Of a stretch of DNA of 61,282 nt, positions 1 to 9,046 are shown one piece after another. Under the pieces are notes generated by a model. That model ran no database searches and had not been told where the DNA came from. It saw nothing but the letters and a program-made list of their open reading frames with translations. The position numbers were made by a program, and so were the translations under genes. Position 1 is the stretch's first letter, and each line of letters opens with the position of its first letter. Location of the stretch: contig CAZWFE010000011.1 of assembly GCA_964633145.1 (NCBI GenBank), positions 1-61,282 of the forward strand. The letters are read 5' to 3'. The stretch comes from CAJXSD01 sp964633145 (GTDB lineage Bacteria; Pseudomonadota; Alphaproteobacteria; Rhodobacterales; Rhodobacteraceae).

Positions 1-2
1 TA

Positions 3-386
3 GATCGCATGGCGCCACAGGCGCAGGCAACGCAGGCGATTGTGGAACAATTACAAACGGGGATCACCGATAAATCGCAACAGATTGCCGGGTTGGATGC
101 CCAAATTGCCCAAGATGCCCAGCAGGTCGAAACATTGCAGACCAGAATTGATGCCGCCAATCAGGCGATTACAAACATTCGGTCAGTGATGGGCAGTGAC
201 TATACACCATTGCTGGACTATCAAAACATCAACAATCAGGTCTTTGCCTTGGAATTGACGATTGAGGGATTGGACAAAGAAATCGACAATCTGGATATGC
301 GTTCAGCTGGCGCCGAGGGGAAATTGAACCGCTTTATCCGTGCGTGTAAACGGGAAGCCGCCTGTAAATCTGCACTGAATTTGTGA
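3..386 (+). CDS. C-terminal part of a coiled-coil protein (5' end outside window)
   Basis: The reading frame is open to the left edge, so this is probably the C-terminal part of a longer protein, although an ATG at 9 could be an internal or true start. About 125 residues are visible. They are rich in Gln, Ala, Asp and Ile with long heptad-like stretches (roughly residues 10-60 and 75-105), which suggests a coiled coil. Two cysteines sit near the C-terminus in a basic segment. I do not recognise the family and cannot assign a function. It converges with the frc transporter operon, with a terminator-like hairpin in between. Confidence 0.55.
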   Translation, partial: DRMAPQAQATQAIVEQLQTGITDKSQQIAGLDAQIAQDAQQVETLQTRIDAANQAITNIRSVMGSDYTPLLDYQNINNQVFALELTIEGLDKEIDNLDMRSAGAEGKLNRFIRACKREAACKSALNL

Positions 387-414
387 TTTTTTAATCAATA
401 CGTTTGATTTGGAT

Positions 415-449
415 GGGGCTGGCCCAGATCTTGGGCAAGCCCCCATTTT
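415..449 (+). terminator. Rho-independent terminator-like hairpin between convergent genes
   Basis: Outer arms GGGGCT (415-420) and AGCCCC (438-443) and inner arms GCCCA (422-426) and TGGGC (432-436) form an 11-bp interrupted stem with a 5-nt loop. A short T tract (ATTTT) follows on the plus strand. It lies just after the first gene and just beyond the end of frcA, so it could insulate both. Thermodynamic stability was not calculated. Confidence 0.6.
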
Positions 450-458
450 CGCGCGACC

Positions 459-1223
459 CTAGGCGGGTTCGGGTTCTTTGGCCCCTGTCATCAATGCTAC
501 GGCGTCCGCCATTGAATGATCTTTGGGGTTAATAACGCACAGGCGTTTGCCCAAACGATGCACATGGATGCGGTCTGCCACTTCGAACACATGGGGCATG
601 TTGTGGCTGATCAGGATAATCGGAATGCCGCGTGATCGTACATCTTGGATCAATTCCAAAACACGTCGGCTTTCTTTGACGCCCAGTGCGGCTGTGGGTT
701 CGTCCAAAATGATCACTTTGGACCCAAAGGCTGCCGCACGCGCAACGGCCACGCCCTGACGCTGGCCGCCAGACAGGGTTTCGACCGCTTGGTTGATGTT
801 TTGAATGGTCATCAATCCCAGTTCAGACAGCTTTTCGCGGGCAATCTCTTCCATCTTTTTGCGGTCAAGCTGGCGCAGTAATGATCCACGCAGACCCGGT
901 TTGCGAATTTCGCGCCCCATAAACATGTTGTCCGCTATCGACAAGGCAGGCGACATCGCCAGTGTTTGATACACGGTTTCAATCCCTGCGTGGCGGGCAT
1001 CGATTGGGCTGGCGAACTGTATTTCTTTGCCCTCTAGGGTGACGGTGCCCGCGTCGGGTTGCACCGCGCCTGAAATCGCCTTGATCAGGGATGATTTGCC
1101 TGCGCCGTTGTCGCCAATGACCGCCAGAATTTCGCCCGGCATCAGGTCAAAGTCGCAGTGATCCAGTGCCACCACACGGCCATACCGTTTTACAAGCCCG
1201 CGTGCTTTAAGAATAGGTTCCAT
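459..1223 (-). CDS. frcA: Fructose-type sugar ABC transporter, ATP-binding protein FrcA
   Basis: Energises sugar import together with FrcC and FrcB. Walker A (GDNGAGKSS) lies at about residues 37-45, the ABC signature LSGGQ near 145, Walker B (IILDEP) near 165 and the switch His (SHN) near 198. At 254 aa it has one nucleotide-binding domain, like FrcA, whereas ribose-type RbsA proteins have two and are about 500 aa. The ATG at 1223 was chosen because it overlaps the frcC stop by one base, a typical coupled junction. A longer frame upstream runs through frcC in another register and is not credible. A fructose-specific kinase gene, sometimes next in this operon, is not present. Confidence 0.85.
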   Translation of the reverse strand: MEPILKARGLVKRYGRVVALDHCDFDLMPGEILAVIGDNGAGKSSLIKAISGAVQPDAGTVTLEGKEIQFASPIDARHAGIETVYQTLAMSPALSIADNMFMGREIRKPGLRGSLLRQLDRKKMEEIAREKLSELGLMTIQNINQAVETLSGGQRQGVAVARAAAFGSKVIILDEPTAALGVKESRRVLELIQDVRSRGIPIILISHNMPHVFEVADRIHVHRLGKRLCVINPKDHSMADAVALMTGAKEPEPA

Positions 1224-2284
1224 TATGCTGCTACCTTTCTGATCCATTGATCCACGGCGACCGCGGTGATGATCAAAACGCCGATTAACAAATAGGTCCA
1301 TTGCGCATCTGCCCCTAGCAAGCGCAGACCCAAGGTGAACACGCCCACAATCAGCGCGCCGAAAAATGTGCCCAAGATTGATCCACGGCCGCCGAACAGG
1401 GAAATGCCACCGATCACAACCGCCGTAATGCTTTCGATGTTTAGCAACTGACCTGACGTTGGCGATACTGATCCGATGCGCCCAATCAAGGCCCACCCGC
1501 CAAAGGCGCAGATCAAGCCAGATACCGCATAGACGGAAATCAAGGTTCTGGACACGTTCACGCCGGATAATTCCGCCGCCTCGGGGTCATCGCCCACGGC
1601 ATAGACGTGGCGGCCCCACGCGGTTTGACGCAGCACATAGGCCAGCACCAAAAACAAGGCGACCATAAAGATCACGCCAAAGGTGAACACGGCCCCGCCC
1701 ATTTTGAATTTCCAGCCCAGCAATTGCAGGATGGGTGCGTTTGCTTCGATGTCTTGGCTGCGAATGGTTTCGTTTCGTGAATACAGGAAATTCGCCGCCA
1801 ATACGATTTGCCACATACCCAGTGTCACGATAAAGGGCGGCAATTTCATGCGCGCGACCAGCCAGCCATTTAAAGCCCCAATCATGGTGCCAAAGGTTAG
1901 GCCGCATAAAACAGAAATCGGTGCAGGGATGCCATATCGAAACGTAAATGTTCCCATGACAATCGATGAAATCACCGCAATGGCCCCAACAGACAATTCA
2001 ATGCCGGCTGTCAGAATGACCAAACTTTGGGCGGCGGCGATGATGCCGACGATTTGCACCTGTTGTAAAATCAATGTCAGTGCAAAGGGCGAAAAGAATT
2101 TGCTGCCCAGCAATAGTCCAAATGTGATGATCGATGCAGTTAATACAATCAATGGAACAATGGCTGGCGTTGTGTGCAGTAGGTGATGGAATTTGTGTAA
2201 AAGTCCGGCATTTGCATCATCAAACGACGCCACGGTTGTATCGGCGCGTTTTGCGACTGCTTCAAAGTTTTCGTCTTGCGACAT
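1223..2284 (-). CDS. frcC: Fructose-type sugar ABC transporter, permease FrcC
   Basis: Inner-membrane permease of the ribose/xylose/fructose ABC family (353 aa). A hydrophilic N-terminal stretch of about 50 residues precedes 8-10 hydrophobic segments. The family hallmark is the run of small residues in 'GIELSVGAIAV' near residue 105, followed by the EAA-like loop 'GDDPEAAELSGV' near 240. It lies between frcB (81-nt gap with a stable hairpin) and frcA (1-nt overlap), giving the order B-C-A known from rhizobial fructose transporters. The fructose assignment comes mainly from the binding protein. Confidence 0.83.
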   Translation of the reverse strand: MSQDENFEAVAKRADTTVASFDDANAGLLHKFHHLLHTTPAIVPLIVLTASIITFGLLLGSKFFSPFALTLILQQVQIVGIIAAAQSLVILTAGIELSVGAIAVISSIVMGTFTFRYGIPAPISVLCGLTFGTMIGALNGWLVARMKLPPFIVTLGMWQIVLAANFLYSRNETIRSQDIEANAPILQLLGWKFKMGGAVFTFGVIFMVALFLVLAYVLRQTAWGRHVYAVGDDPEAAELSGVNVSRTLISVYAVSGLICAFGGWALIGRIGSVSPTSGQLLNIESITAVVIGGISLFGGRGSILGTFFGALIVGVFTLGLRLLGADAQWTYLLIGVLIITAVAVDQWIRKVAA

Positions 2285-2314
2285 TGCTGTGACCTATTTT
2301 GCGCTGTTAATGAA

Positions 2315-2340
2315 TAGGGGCGAATTTTCATCCGCCCCTA
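2315..2340 (-). other. Stem-loop in the frcB-frcC gap
   Basis: TAGGGGCG (2315-2322) pairs perfectly with CGCCCCTA (2333-2340) across a 10-nt loop. There is no following T run on the minus strand. The position, directly downstream of the binding-protein gene and upstream of the permease gene, is typical of hairpins that stabilise the abundant binding-protein mRNA and allow less downstream message. That role is inferred. Confidence 0.55.
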
Positions 2341-2365
2341 CATGTGTCGTTATGTCAGTGGGACA

Positions 2366-3388
2366 TTAGCCCCAGCAAAGCTCAGTCCCTTTGGTGGTGT
2401 CAATGCTTTCAACACCTTCAACTGGTTTGTCTGTGACCAGTGCTACACCTGTGTCAAAGAACGCTTTGCCTGGTGTTGGCGCAGGCTTGGTGCCATTTTT
2501 CGCCCACTCAACAATGGCTTCGATGCCTTTGGATGCCATCAGCAATGGGTATTGCTGTGATGTCGCCCCAATGACGCCTTCTTTTACGTTTTTCACACCT
2601 GGGCAGCCGCCATCGACAGAAACGATCAGAACGTCGTTTTCACGGCCGATTGATTTCAGCGCCTCATATGCGCCAGCTGCTGCTGGTTCGTTGATTGTGT
2701 AAACAACGTTGATCATTGGATCTTTGGCCAACAGGTTTTCCATTGCTTTACGGCCGCCTTCTTCGTTGCCGGCGGTAACGTCGTTGCCAACGATGCGTGC
2801 GTCATCTTCGTCGCCCCAACGGTTTGGATCGCCTAGGTCGATTCCGAAACCTTTAAGGAAACCTTGGTCGCGTAGTACGCCAACCGTTGGTTGTGAAACC
2901 GCTAGGTCCAGCATGCCGATTTTTGCATTTGCGGCGTCTGCGCCCAATGCAGCTGCGGCCCACTGGCCGATCAGTTCACCTGCTAGGAAGTTGTCTGTCG
3001 CAAATGTCATGTCTGCAGCGTCAATTGGATCCAATGGTGTATCCAATGCGATCACAACCAGACCTGCATCGCGTGCCTGCTGAACGGCAGGGACGATTGA
3101 TGATGTGTCAGATGCAGTGATCAAGATACCTTTGGCACCGTCTGCGATACATGTTTCGATGGCTGCCACTTGTGTTTCGTGGTCGCCGTCAACCTTACCA
3201 GCATATGCTGACAGGCTCACACCCAGTTCTTCGGCTTTCGCCATCGCGCCTTCGCGCATTTTAACAAAGAATGGGTTGGTATCTGTTTTTGTGATCAAGC
3301 ATGCAGAAATGCCGTGACCGCCTGCATAGGCAGATGTTCCAACTGCGGATAGCGCAACCAATGCGGCGCTGGCCAATAATTTTTTCAT
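2366..3388 (-). CDS. frcB: Fructose-type sugar ABC transporter, periplasmic binding protein FrcB
   Basis: Periplasmic sugar-binding protein, 340 aa. The start MKKLLASAALVAL gives a Sec signal peptide cleaved around AYA at residue 21-22, and GGAGG precedes this ATG, so the nine extra upstream residues in frame are not used. The mature part is a type I ribose/fructose-binding fold. Stretches such as 'KTDTNPFFVKM', 'IALDTPLDPIDAAD' and 'VSVDGGCPGVK' and the end 'ELCWG' match my memory of rhizobial FrcB closely, which is the main reason for calling fructose as substrate. Ribose or mannose cannot be excluded from sequence alone. Confidence 0.85.
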   Translation of the reverse strand: MKKLLASAALVALSAVGTSAYAGGHGISACLITKTDTNPFFVKMREGAMAKAEELGVSLSAYAGKVDGDHETQVAAIETCIADGAKGILITASDTSSIVPAVQQARDAGLVVIALDTPLDPIDAADMTFATDNFLAGELIGQWAAAALGADAANAKIGMLDLAVSQPTVGVLRDQGFLKGFGIDLGDPNRWGDEDDARIVGNDVTAGNEEGGRKAMENLLAKDPMINVVYTINEPAAAGAYEALKSIGRENDVLIVSVDGGCPGVKNVKEGVIGATSQQYPLLMASKGIEAIVEWAKNGTKPAPTPGKAFFDTGVALVTDKPVEGVESIDTTKGTELCWG

Positions 3389-3477
3389 TGTGTGTCCTCC
3401 CAAAAAATACGTCAAACCCAGAACCCAGAATCGCGGAAGTGAGTTTTGATGTGCCCCACGTTAGACACTTTTACAGC

Positions 3478-3518
3478 CACGTCAATAATTAAATAAAGTT
3501 TTATTATTTATTGACGTG
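3478..3518. promoter_or_regulatory. Nested palindrome, candidate operator of the ROK regulator
   Basis: An 11-bp perfect inverted repeat (CACGTCAATAA at 3478-3488, TTATTGACGTG at 3508-3518) encloses a second one (AATAAA 3492-3497, TTTATT 3500-3505). It sits in the 165-bp divergent region between frcB and the ROK-family gene. AT-rich palindromes of this kind are typical ROK repressor operators (Mlc/NagC/XylR type). Binding by the neighbouring regulator is inferred from position. Confidence 0.6.
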
Positions 3519-3553
3519 AGCAAAAAAATAACCTTTCATCTAGCAACGTTTTG

Positions 3554-4753
3554 ATGGATTACGGCATGATGAGACGATTTGCAGACCAATCAACAGGACA
3601 AGCACAGCGATCAGACCAGTCTGGATTGCGCAATTACAACGAACGCGTGGTGCTGTCGTTGTTAAAGGCGCATGGCGGCCTGTCCAAGAGCGAGGTCGGC
3701 AAGCGTGCTGGTTTTACCAACCAAACTGCCGCTGTCATCATGCGCGACCTAGAGGCCGAGGGGCTGATCACCCGTGGTGAACCCGTGCGTGGTCGTGTGG
3801 GGCAGCCATCCATACCCATGCGGTTGTGCGCTGAGGGTGCGTTTTTCTTTGGTGCGAAACTGGGGCGGCGCAGCACGGACATTTTGTTGGTGAATTTTGT
3901 TGGGGAAATTATTGATCAAACATCCATGGTCTATGATTATCCCGATCCGCAAAAAACCATATCGTTCATTGTGGATTCTGTGAATTCGATGATGCAATCG
4001 AAACCCCAATCGGTGCGGGACCGTATCCGTGGGTTGGGTGTCGCAATGCCGGGGTTTTTGTGGGAATGGGCCACATCAATTGGGGTTGAGCCACATTTGA
4101 TTGACCCATGGCGTACCATTGATATTCAAGACAGCCTATCCATGCAGTTCGATTTTCCCGTCTGGTCGCGCAATGATGCCACCTGCGCTTGCGGTGCTGA
4201 ATTGGTGTTTGGCAAAGATCCACTGCCGACTGATTTTCTATATTTCTACATCGGACAATTTATCGGTGGCGGCATTGTGTTGAATGGCGAATTGTTCACG
4301 GGGTCGACCGGAAATGCCGGTGCGTTGGGTCCGTTTAGTGTCACGCAATCTGATGGATCGACAAAGCAGATCGTTGAAATTGCATCATTGGCCACACTGC
4401 AATCACGTTTGAAACGTGCGGGTGCATCATCTGCTACGTTGGTTTGGGATGCACCTGATTATGGGGTGTGCCCTGATGTTTTGAATAATTGGATTAATGA
4501 TGCGGCCCATGCTATCGCTGAAACGATATTGGCAGGGTGCGCGTTTATTGACTTTCCCATGGTGATTTTGGATGGATCGATGCCCGAAACGCTGTTGCAG
4601 CGTATTGTTCAGCGCATCCAACAAAATTTTGCCCGGTTGAACTGGTCGGGGCTGTTTGTCCCTGATTTGAAATGTGGGACCATCGGGTCGAACGCGCGCA
4701 CGTTGGGCGCCTCTGCCATTCCTATGTTTGAACGGTATCTGATATCGGTTTGA
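3554..4753 (+). CDS. ROK-family transcriptional regulator (FrcR-like)
   Basis: About 399 aa. An N-terminal winged helix-turn-helix (residues about 25-75, 'LSKSEVGKRAGFTNQTAAVI') is followed by a ROK/sugar-kinase fold. The usual ROK zinc-binding cysteine cluster is not seen, and the segment corresponding to the sugar-binding G-x-x-G-x-A-G-E-x-G-H signature reads GSTGNAGALGPF, lacking the Glu and His. It is therefore unlikely to be an active kinase. It is divergent from frcBCA across a palindrome, so it most likely represses the transporter and senses its sugar. The start is uncertain: TTG 3551, ATG 3554 and ATG 3566 are all in frame, none with a strong ribosome-binding site. Confidence 0.8.
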   Translation: MDYGMMRRFADQSTGQAQRSDQSGLRNYNERVVLSLLKAHGGLSKSEVGKRAGFTNQTAAVIMRDLEAEGLITRGEPVRGRVGQPSIPMRLCAEGAFFFGAKLGRRSTDILLVNFVGEIIDQTSMVYDYPDPQKTISFIVDSVNSMMQSKPQSVRDRIRGLGVAMPGFLWEWATSIGVEPHLIDPWRTIDIQDSLSMQFDFPVWSRNDATCACGAELVFGKDPLPTDFLYFYIGQFIGGGIVLNGELFTGSTGNAGALGPFSVTQSDGSTKQIVEIASLATLQSRLKRAGASSATLVWDAPDYGVCPDVLNNWINDAAHAIAETILAGCAFIDFPMVILDGSMPETLLQRIVQRIQQNFARLNWSGLFVPDLKCGTIGSNARTLGASAIPMFERYLISV

Positions 4754-4765
4754 ATTTGGCCGGCG

Positions 4766-5464
4766 TCACAACCGCAGGCGTTTCCAAAATGGAACCTTGG
4801 CGAATTCGTCAGAAATACGTTCGTGATCGTATTCGGTTGCAATCCAGTCGCGAAATCCGATGGGGCTGCGCGCGTTTCGCTGTTCGTAAACCCACATGAT
4901 GTAATCCAAAATGCCAGTTTGCGTGAAATTCAAATGCACATGGCGGATTGTCAGCTGACGCTTTGCCTGTTCGACTGGGACATCATGGACCAACATTAAA
5001 TACAATGCCGATGCCAATCCGGTGCGGTCCGCACCCGATTTGCAATGCAACAAAAATGGTGTTGGCAAATTGCATAGTAAATCAACCAATTCCAACATGC
5101 GTTCGCGCGGTGCCGCGCGGCGTGCGGATAGGGGAATATCGATCAGCTCTAACCCTAAATCGCGGCAGGCTTCGACTTCGAAATTATAGGGGGCCAATTT
5201 GTTTGGCCCACGCAGGTTAACGATCGTTGTAATCCCCAACTGCGCATAATGTTCCATGCGTTCGCGCGTCGGGTGATTTGATCGATACGCCCCTGGTGCG
5301 ATTTCTGCAAAGTTGTGCCAATGTATCCGCAGAATTTCATGATCGACCCAGCGCAGATAAGACTGTGATTTTTTCCGTTCAACAGGGTCCACAATATCGT
5401 GACTAAAGCTGTCGCGATGTCTCCGTTCAATCTGTTTCAGATAGGCCCAAAATGATTTTAGCAC
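4766..5464 (-). CDS. Dual-specificity/tyrosine phosphatase-like protein
   Basis: A 232-aa cytoplasmic protein with the cysteine-phosphatase loop HCKSGADRTG at residues 140-149 (Cys141, Arg147 of the C-x5-R motif). An upstream conserved segment 'ITTIVNLRG' (about 78-86) is usual in this family. The start is a GTG with AAAGGG about ten bases upstream. It ends 12 nt from the convergent ROK gene and follows an acyltransferase gene on the same strand (116-nt gap). Substrates in this family range from phosphotyrosine to phosphoinositides and phosphatidylglycerophosphate. The neighbour might hint at a lipid substrate, but this is a guess. Confidence 0.7.
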   Translation of the reverse strand: MLKSFWAYLKQIERRHRDSFSHDIVDPVERKKSQSYLRWVDHEILRIHWHNFAEIAPGAYRSNHPTRERMEHYAQLGITTIVNLRGPNKLAPYNFEVEACRDLGLELIDIPLSARRAAPRERMLELVDLLCNLPTPFLLHCKSGADRTGLASALYLMLVHDVPVEQAKRQLTIRHVHLNFTQTGILDYIMWVYEQRNARSPIGFRDWIATEYDHERISDEFAKVPFWKRLRL

Positions 5465-5580
5465 GCGGGAAATACCCTTTGTATCGTTCGTATGTTTGTG
5501 CGCGTGTCTGGCACGTTATGTCCTGCTGCGCAAGTCGCGTGGCCATTTGGGTGCGAAATGCTAAGATGCCGCAACGCGGG

Positions 5581-6474
5581 TCACTGGACGCGACTGGGTT
5601 TCCAACGCTTGTGCGGCCAGGCCCATTGGTCAATGTTTTCACGCACCACACGTTCTAGGCTGTCGTTTAACTCCTGGGTCATTGTGGTGGGATCACTGGG
5701 GATCACGGGGGAGTCGACCCAAATGGTAAAATCTCTGCCGTTTGATTGCCGAATGGCATAAATGGGGATCAGGGGGCGGTTGTGTTTTAACGCCAGTTGC
5801 GCAGCCGATCCTGATGTATAAGCGGTTTTGCCGAAAAATGTGACGGGCAACCCTTTGTCCATATGCTGGTCGATTAGCAGGGCCACCGATCCACCCCCTT
5901 TGATATGTTTTAGCATATTGGTAAACCCAGCTTTGTCGCGGGGAAACAATGGGGTGCCTGTTTGTGAAATGGCCTGCACATAGGTTTGATTCAGCCATTC
6001 ATTATTCAGCGGCCGATACAGTCCCCCCAAATCAACACCATTGGCGATCATTTTTGATCGAATGATGTCATAGTTCCCAAAATGCCCCGACACCAAAATC
6101 ACGGGTGATTTATCCGTGATGGCAGCGGTGATTGCATCTGCCCCAGGCCCGGTGATCTGGGCCTGCTGTGCCAATGAACGGGTATAGGCGGGGGTAAAGA
6201 TTTCAAACAGTGTGGCAGCTAGATTCCGACAGGTTTGGCGCGCGATTTTGCGATGCTGTGTTGCGGGAATTTCGGGTATCGCAAACGCCAGATGTCGGCC
6301 AATGCGTTTGGGCCAGCCCATTAACGGCGCAAAGACGGATGCAAAGACCGCAACGAAAATCCTACGCCGCAAAGTCATCGGAAAAACCCAAGCAACCCCA
6401 AAGACAATCATCGCCGCGCAATAGGCGATAAAATCTAATGCTTGGTTACCAAATTTTTTGATCATCTGGGCCAT
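5581..6474 (-). CDS. LpxL/HtrB-family lysophospholipid or lipid A acyltransferase
   Basis: A 297-aa member of the LpxL/LpxM (HtrB) family, which transfers an acyl chain from acyl-ACP to lipid A or a related acceptor at the inner membrane. The catalytic H-x4-D motif is GHFGNYD with His131 and Asp136. A hydrophobic N-terminal segment (residues about 12-50) anchors the protein. 'GLYRPLNN' near 149 and 'LIDQHMDKG' near 195 are further conserved family blocks. The acceptor cannot be told from sequence; alphaproteobacterial members also include ornithine-lipid type acyltransferases. It is transcribed in the same direction as the phosphatase gene downstream. Confidence 0.75.
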   Translation of the reverse strand: MAQMIKKFGNQALDFIAYCAAMIVFGVAWVFPMTLRRRIFVAVFASVFAPLMGWPKRIGRHLAFAIPEIPATQHRKIARQTCRNLAATLFEIFTPAYTRSLAQQAQITGPGADAITAAITDKSPVILVSGHFGNYDIIRSKMIANGVDLGGLYRPLNNEWLNQTYVQAISQTGTPLFPRDKAGFTNMLKHIKGGGSVALLIDQHMDKGLPVTFFGKTAYTSGSAAQLALKHNRPLIPIYAIRQSNGRDFTIWVDSPVIPSDPTTMTQELNDSLERVVRENIDQWAWPHKRWKPSRVQ

Positions 6475-6584
6475 GTGTCAAAACAATCCGTGTGAAAATG
6501 CCAGCCCGCAGGCCAGTAAAACTGTGCGTTGCTTACGCCCAATTTTCCAAAATATCCAGTCTGCTGTTTTCAGCTGCACCATTG

Positions 6585-7778
6585 TCACGCCAAAACGGCA
6601 TGAAAATCGCTGTCATAACCTTGGGATTTGATGTCCTGTTGGGCCGCCGTCATTGCGCCCAGCTTGCCGATTTCAATGCAGCTTTTGGCGGCGGCCCCAT
6701 TGCCGCCTGTGACCAACGTCAGACCGTCAGACACCGTTTCGATATAGGGCAGGCCAGTTTGTGTAAAACTGACTGCACAGGCGTCGCGCGTGATGGATTG
6801 AAATGGAACACGGGGCATCAGCTGGCGTAGCTGGTGTTCCAGCATGTCTGCCGCAACAGGGTCGCCGCCGGATCGAAACCAATGTTGCATATCGGTATCA
6901 TTCGTCAACAATGGCGATGATTCCTCGCCCCCGATTTTGATGTAATACTGGCCATCTGGGTATTGGATCGGGGGCAGGATATAGACGTCTTGGTCCAGCT
7001 GTGCGCCTGTGGGCAATATGATGGCGGATGGCATTGCTGCCATGGTTTTGGTTTGGGCTTGACTGACTTGGGCCAGAACAACAGTGCGGGCATAGACCTG
7101 CATTGCGGGGCGTATGTCGCACCAATCGGCTGTGGCGCAATAGCCCCCAGTTGCCACCACGATGTGATCGCCTGTAATCACGTCACCCGTGGCCAGTGTG
7201 ACAGTTGTGCCCGTTTGTCGGGCCACCCATGACGGCACAATATCTGCGCCCGATTGTATGGCGGTCTGTTCCATGGCGCGGCGCAGCAGGCGTGGATTGA
7301 TCCATCCGCCCAGTTTTTCCCAAGCGGCGACATTATCGTTTGGGATTTCAAACCAAGGAAAGCGTTGTGAAATTTCAGTGCCGTGCAATACGTCATGATT
7401 CAGTTGCATCCGTTCTGCGACAGATAAAAACGACTGGCTAAAGGGGGCGGCTGGCCCCGTGTGCGGCCCGCACATCATCACGCCCGTTTGGTGGTAAAAT
7501 GACAGCCCCACACTGCGTTCAAAATCGCCATAGCGTTCGATGGACCGCAGGGCCAGTTTTGACCAATCAGCATTTTCAGCCAGCCCGCGCGTGATGCGCC
7601 CTGCATCGTGGTGGCTGGCAAAGGGGCCTTGGAATGCCTGACGATCTTGCGGTTCATCTGGACCAATCAGTGTGACCCGATGGCCCATTTGGGCCAGATG
7701 GCAGGCACAGGATGTGCCCATCAATCCGCGTCCGATGACCAAAAAATGGTGTTGGCTTGGGGCGTGCGGTTGCGGCAT
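6585..7778 (-). CDS. FAD-dependent oxidoreductase, DAO (glycine/D-amino acid oxidase) family
   Basis: A 397-aa flavoprotein. The dinucleotide-binding motif GRGLMG lies at residues 16-21, and 'ATGGYCA' near 208 and a C-terminal 'TGGNGAAAKSCIEIG' fit sarcosine oxidase-like (MSOX-type) enzymes that oxidise secondary or tertiary amines. The ATG at 7778 is preceded by AGGGAC and lies 11 nt after the MFS transporter gene, so the two form an operon. The longer in-frame ORF runs into the transporter gene. The substrate is unknown; an amine or amino acid imported by the neighbouring transporter is a reasonable inference. Confidence 0.72.
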   Translation of the reverse strand: MPQPHAPSQHHFLVIGRGLMGTSCACHLAQMGHRVTLIGPDEPQDRQAFQGPFASHHDAGRITRGLAENADWSKLALRSIERYGDFERSVGLSFYHQTGVMMCGPHTGPAAPFSQSFLSVAERMQLNHDVLHGTEISQRFPWFEIPNDNVAAWEKLGGWINPRLLRRAMEQTAIQSGADIVPSWVARQTGTTVTLATGDVITGDHIVVATGGYCATADWCDIRPAMQVYARTVVLAQVSQAQTKTMAAMPSAIILPTGAQLDQDVYILPPIQYPDGQYYIKIGGEESSPLLTNDTDMQHWFRSGGDPVAADMLEHQLRQLMPRVPFQSITRDACAVSFTQTGLPYIETVSDGLTLVTGGNGAAAKSCIEIGKLGAMTAAQQDIKSQGYDSDFHAVLA

Positions 7779-7789
7779 GCTGGTGTCCC

Positions 7790-9046
7790 TTAGTCCTTGG
7801 AATTGGGGTTTGATTGGTCGGCGGCCCATGTGCTGGCGGCCTCAACCGCGACGGGGGATGCACCGGGTGAAATACCAACATAGCTGTCGGTTTCATCCGT
7901 GGGCACCACGGGCCGCTGTGTCATGCGATATAGTGCATAAACTGACACCACTGCAAAGACCACGGCCAAGACGGCCCAAAAACCCACTGCGCCAAAATGT
8001 TCCATCGCCCAGCCTGCAATCATGGGGCCAGAAATTGCGCCAATGCCAAACAGCATCACGATCCCCCCAGATGCAGCAGGCATATCTTCGCGTGCAAGCG
8101 TGTCGTTAGTATAGGCCAGCAACAGCGCATATAACGGCGTGGTCACCCCACCCGACAAAAACGCAGCCACCATGACCGCCCATGTGATTTGCGCATAAAG
8201 CGCCCCAAACAGGCAACAGCCCACGGCAATAATGGATGTCAAAAAAATCAGTTTTCGCCGATCCATGCGATCTGATAACCAGCCGAACGGATATTGCAAT
8301 ATCAACGTACCCGCAAACAGCATCGCCATGAACAGGGATATTTCATTGGCACTTAGCCCAATTTGCGCCCCATATACCGCACCCATCCCGGCCTGAATTG
8401 CATAGACGATGCCCAGAAAAAACACACCCACGGTCCCCAAGGGGGACGCGCGGAACAAATCCTTGATCGGCATGGCGCGGGTTAATTCGGCGGCGGGTGT
8501 GGGGCTGACAGATAATAAAATCGGGCCAAAGGAAATTGACACCAAAATGGACGCGCCAATAAACAAAAATGCCCCCTGCGCGTCCCCCAGTGTCAGCAGC
8601 CCCTGCGCCCCAATAATCCCCGATGTCTGCGCCAACATATAGGCCGACAGGATTTGACCGCGGTTTTCGTTGGTTGATGCGTCATTCAGCCAGCTTTCAG
8701 CTGTGACATAGACGCCAGACATGCAAAATCCGATTAATATCCGCAGTGCCGTCCAAAAAATCGGATCAGCAAATAGGGCAAAGGCAATCAAGGCGGCCGA
8801 CATAAAACTGGCCAAGGCGGCGAACACCCGCACATGCCCCACGCGCCGGATCATGTGGGGGGTCAGGCGCGCGCCGGACAAAAACCCGATGAAATACCCT
8901 GATGCTACGACGGATAGGGCGGTTGCGGAAAATCCCTCTAAATCGCCACGAATACCGATTAGGGTAAAATGCATGCCATTTCCCAGCATGATAAACACGA
9001 TCCCAATCAGCAACGCCCAAACGCTGAGCAATGTTTTTAACATCAA
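7790..9046 (-). CDS. MFS transporter (YcaD-like)
   Basis: A 418-aa polytopic protein with about 12 hydrophobic segments. The MFS loop between helices 2 and 3 is recognisable ('GARLTPHMIRRVGHVR', near 55-70) and is repeated in the second half as 'GWLSDRMDRRKL' near 255. The C-terminal 35 residues are hydrophilic. The organisation resembles the YcaD/YfkF-type subgroup. It is first in a two-gene operon with the FAD oxidoreductase. Substrate and direction of transport cannot be assigned. Confidence 0.72.
   Translation of the reverse strand: MMLKTLLSVWALLIGIVFIMLGNGMHFTLIGIRGDLEGFSATALSVVASGYFIGFLSGARLTPHMIRRVGHVRVFAALASFMSAALIAFALFADPIFWTALRILIGFCMSGVYVTAESWLNDASTNENRGQILSAYMLAQTSGIIGAQGLLTLGDAQGAFLFIGASILVSISFGPILLSVSPTPAAELTRAMPIKDLFRASPLGTVGVFFLGIVYAIQAGMGAVYGAQIGLSANEISLFMAMLFAGTLILQYPFGWLSDRMDRRKLIFLTSIIAVGCCLFGALYAQITWAVMVAAFLSGGVTTPLYALLLAYTNDTLAREDMPAASGGIVMLFGIGAISGPMIAGWAMEHFGAVGFWAVLAVVFAVVSVYALYRMTQRPVVPTDETDSYVGISPGASPVAVEAASTWAADQSNPNSKD

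Noticed and set aside
1223..1496. N-terminal extension of frcA inside frcC
   Set aside because: The extra 91 residues are a shifted reading of frcC, are not protein-like, and the ATG at 1223 is at the expected junction.
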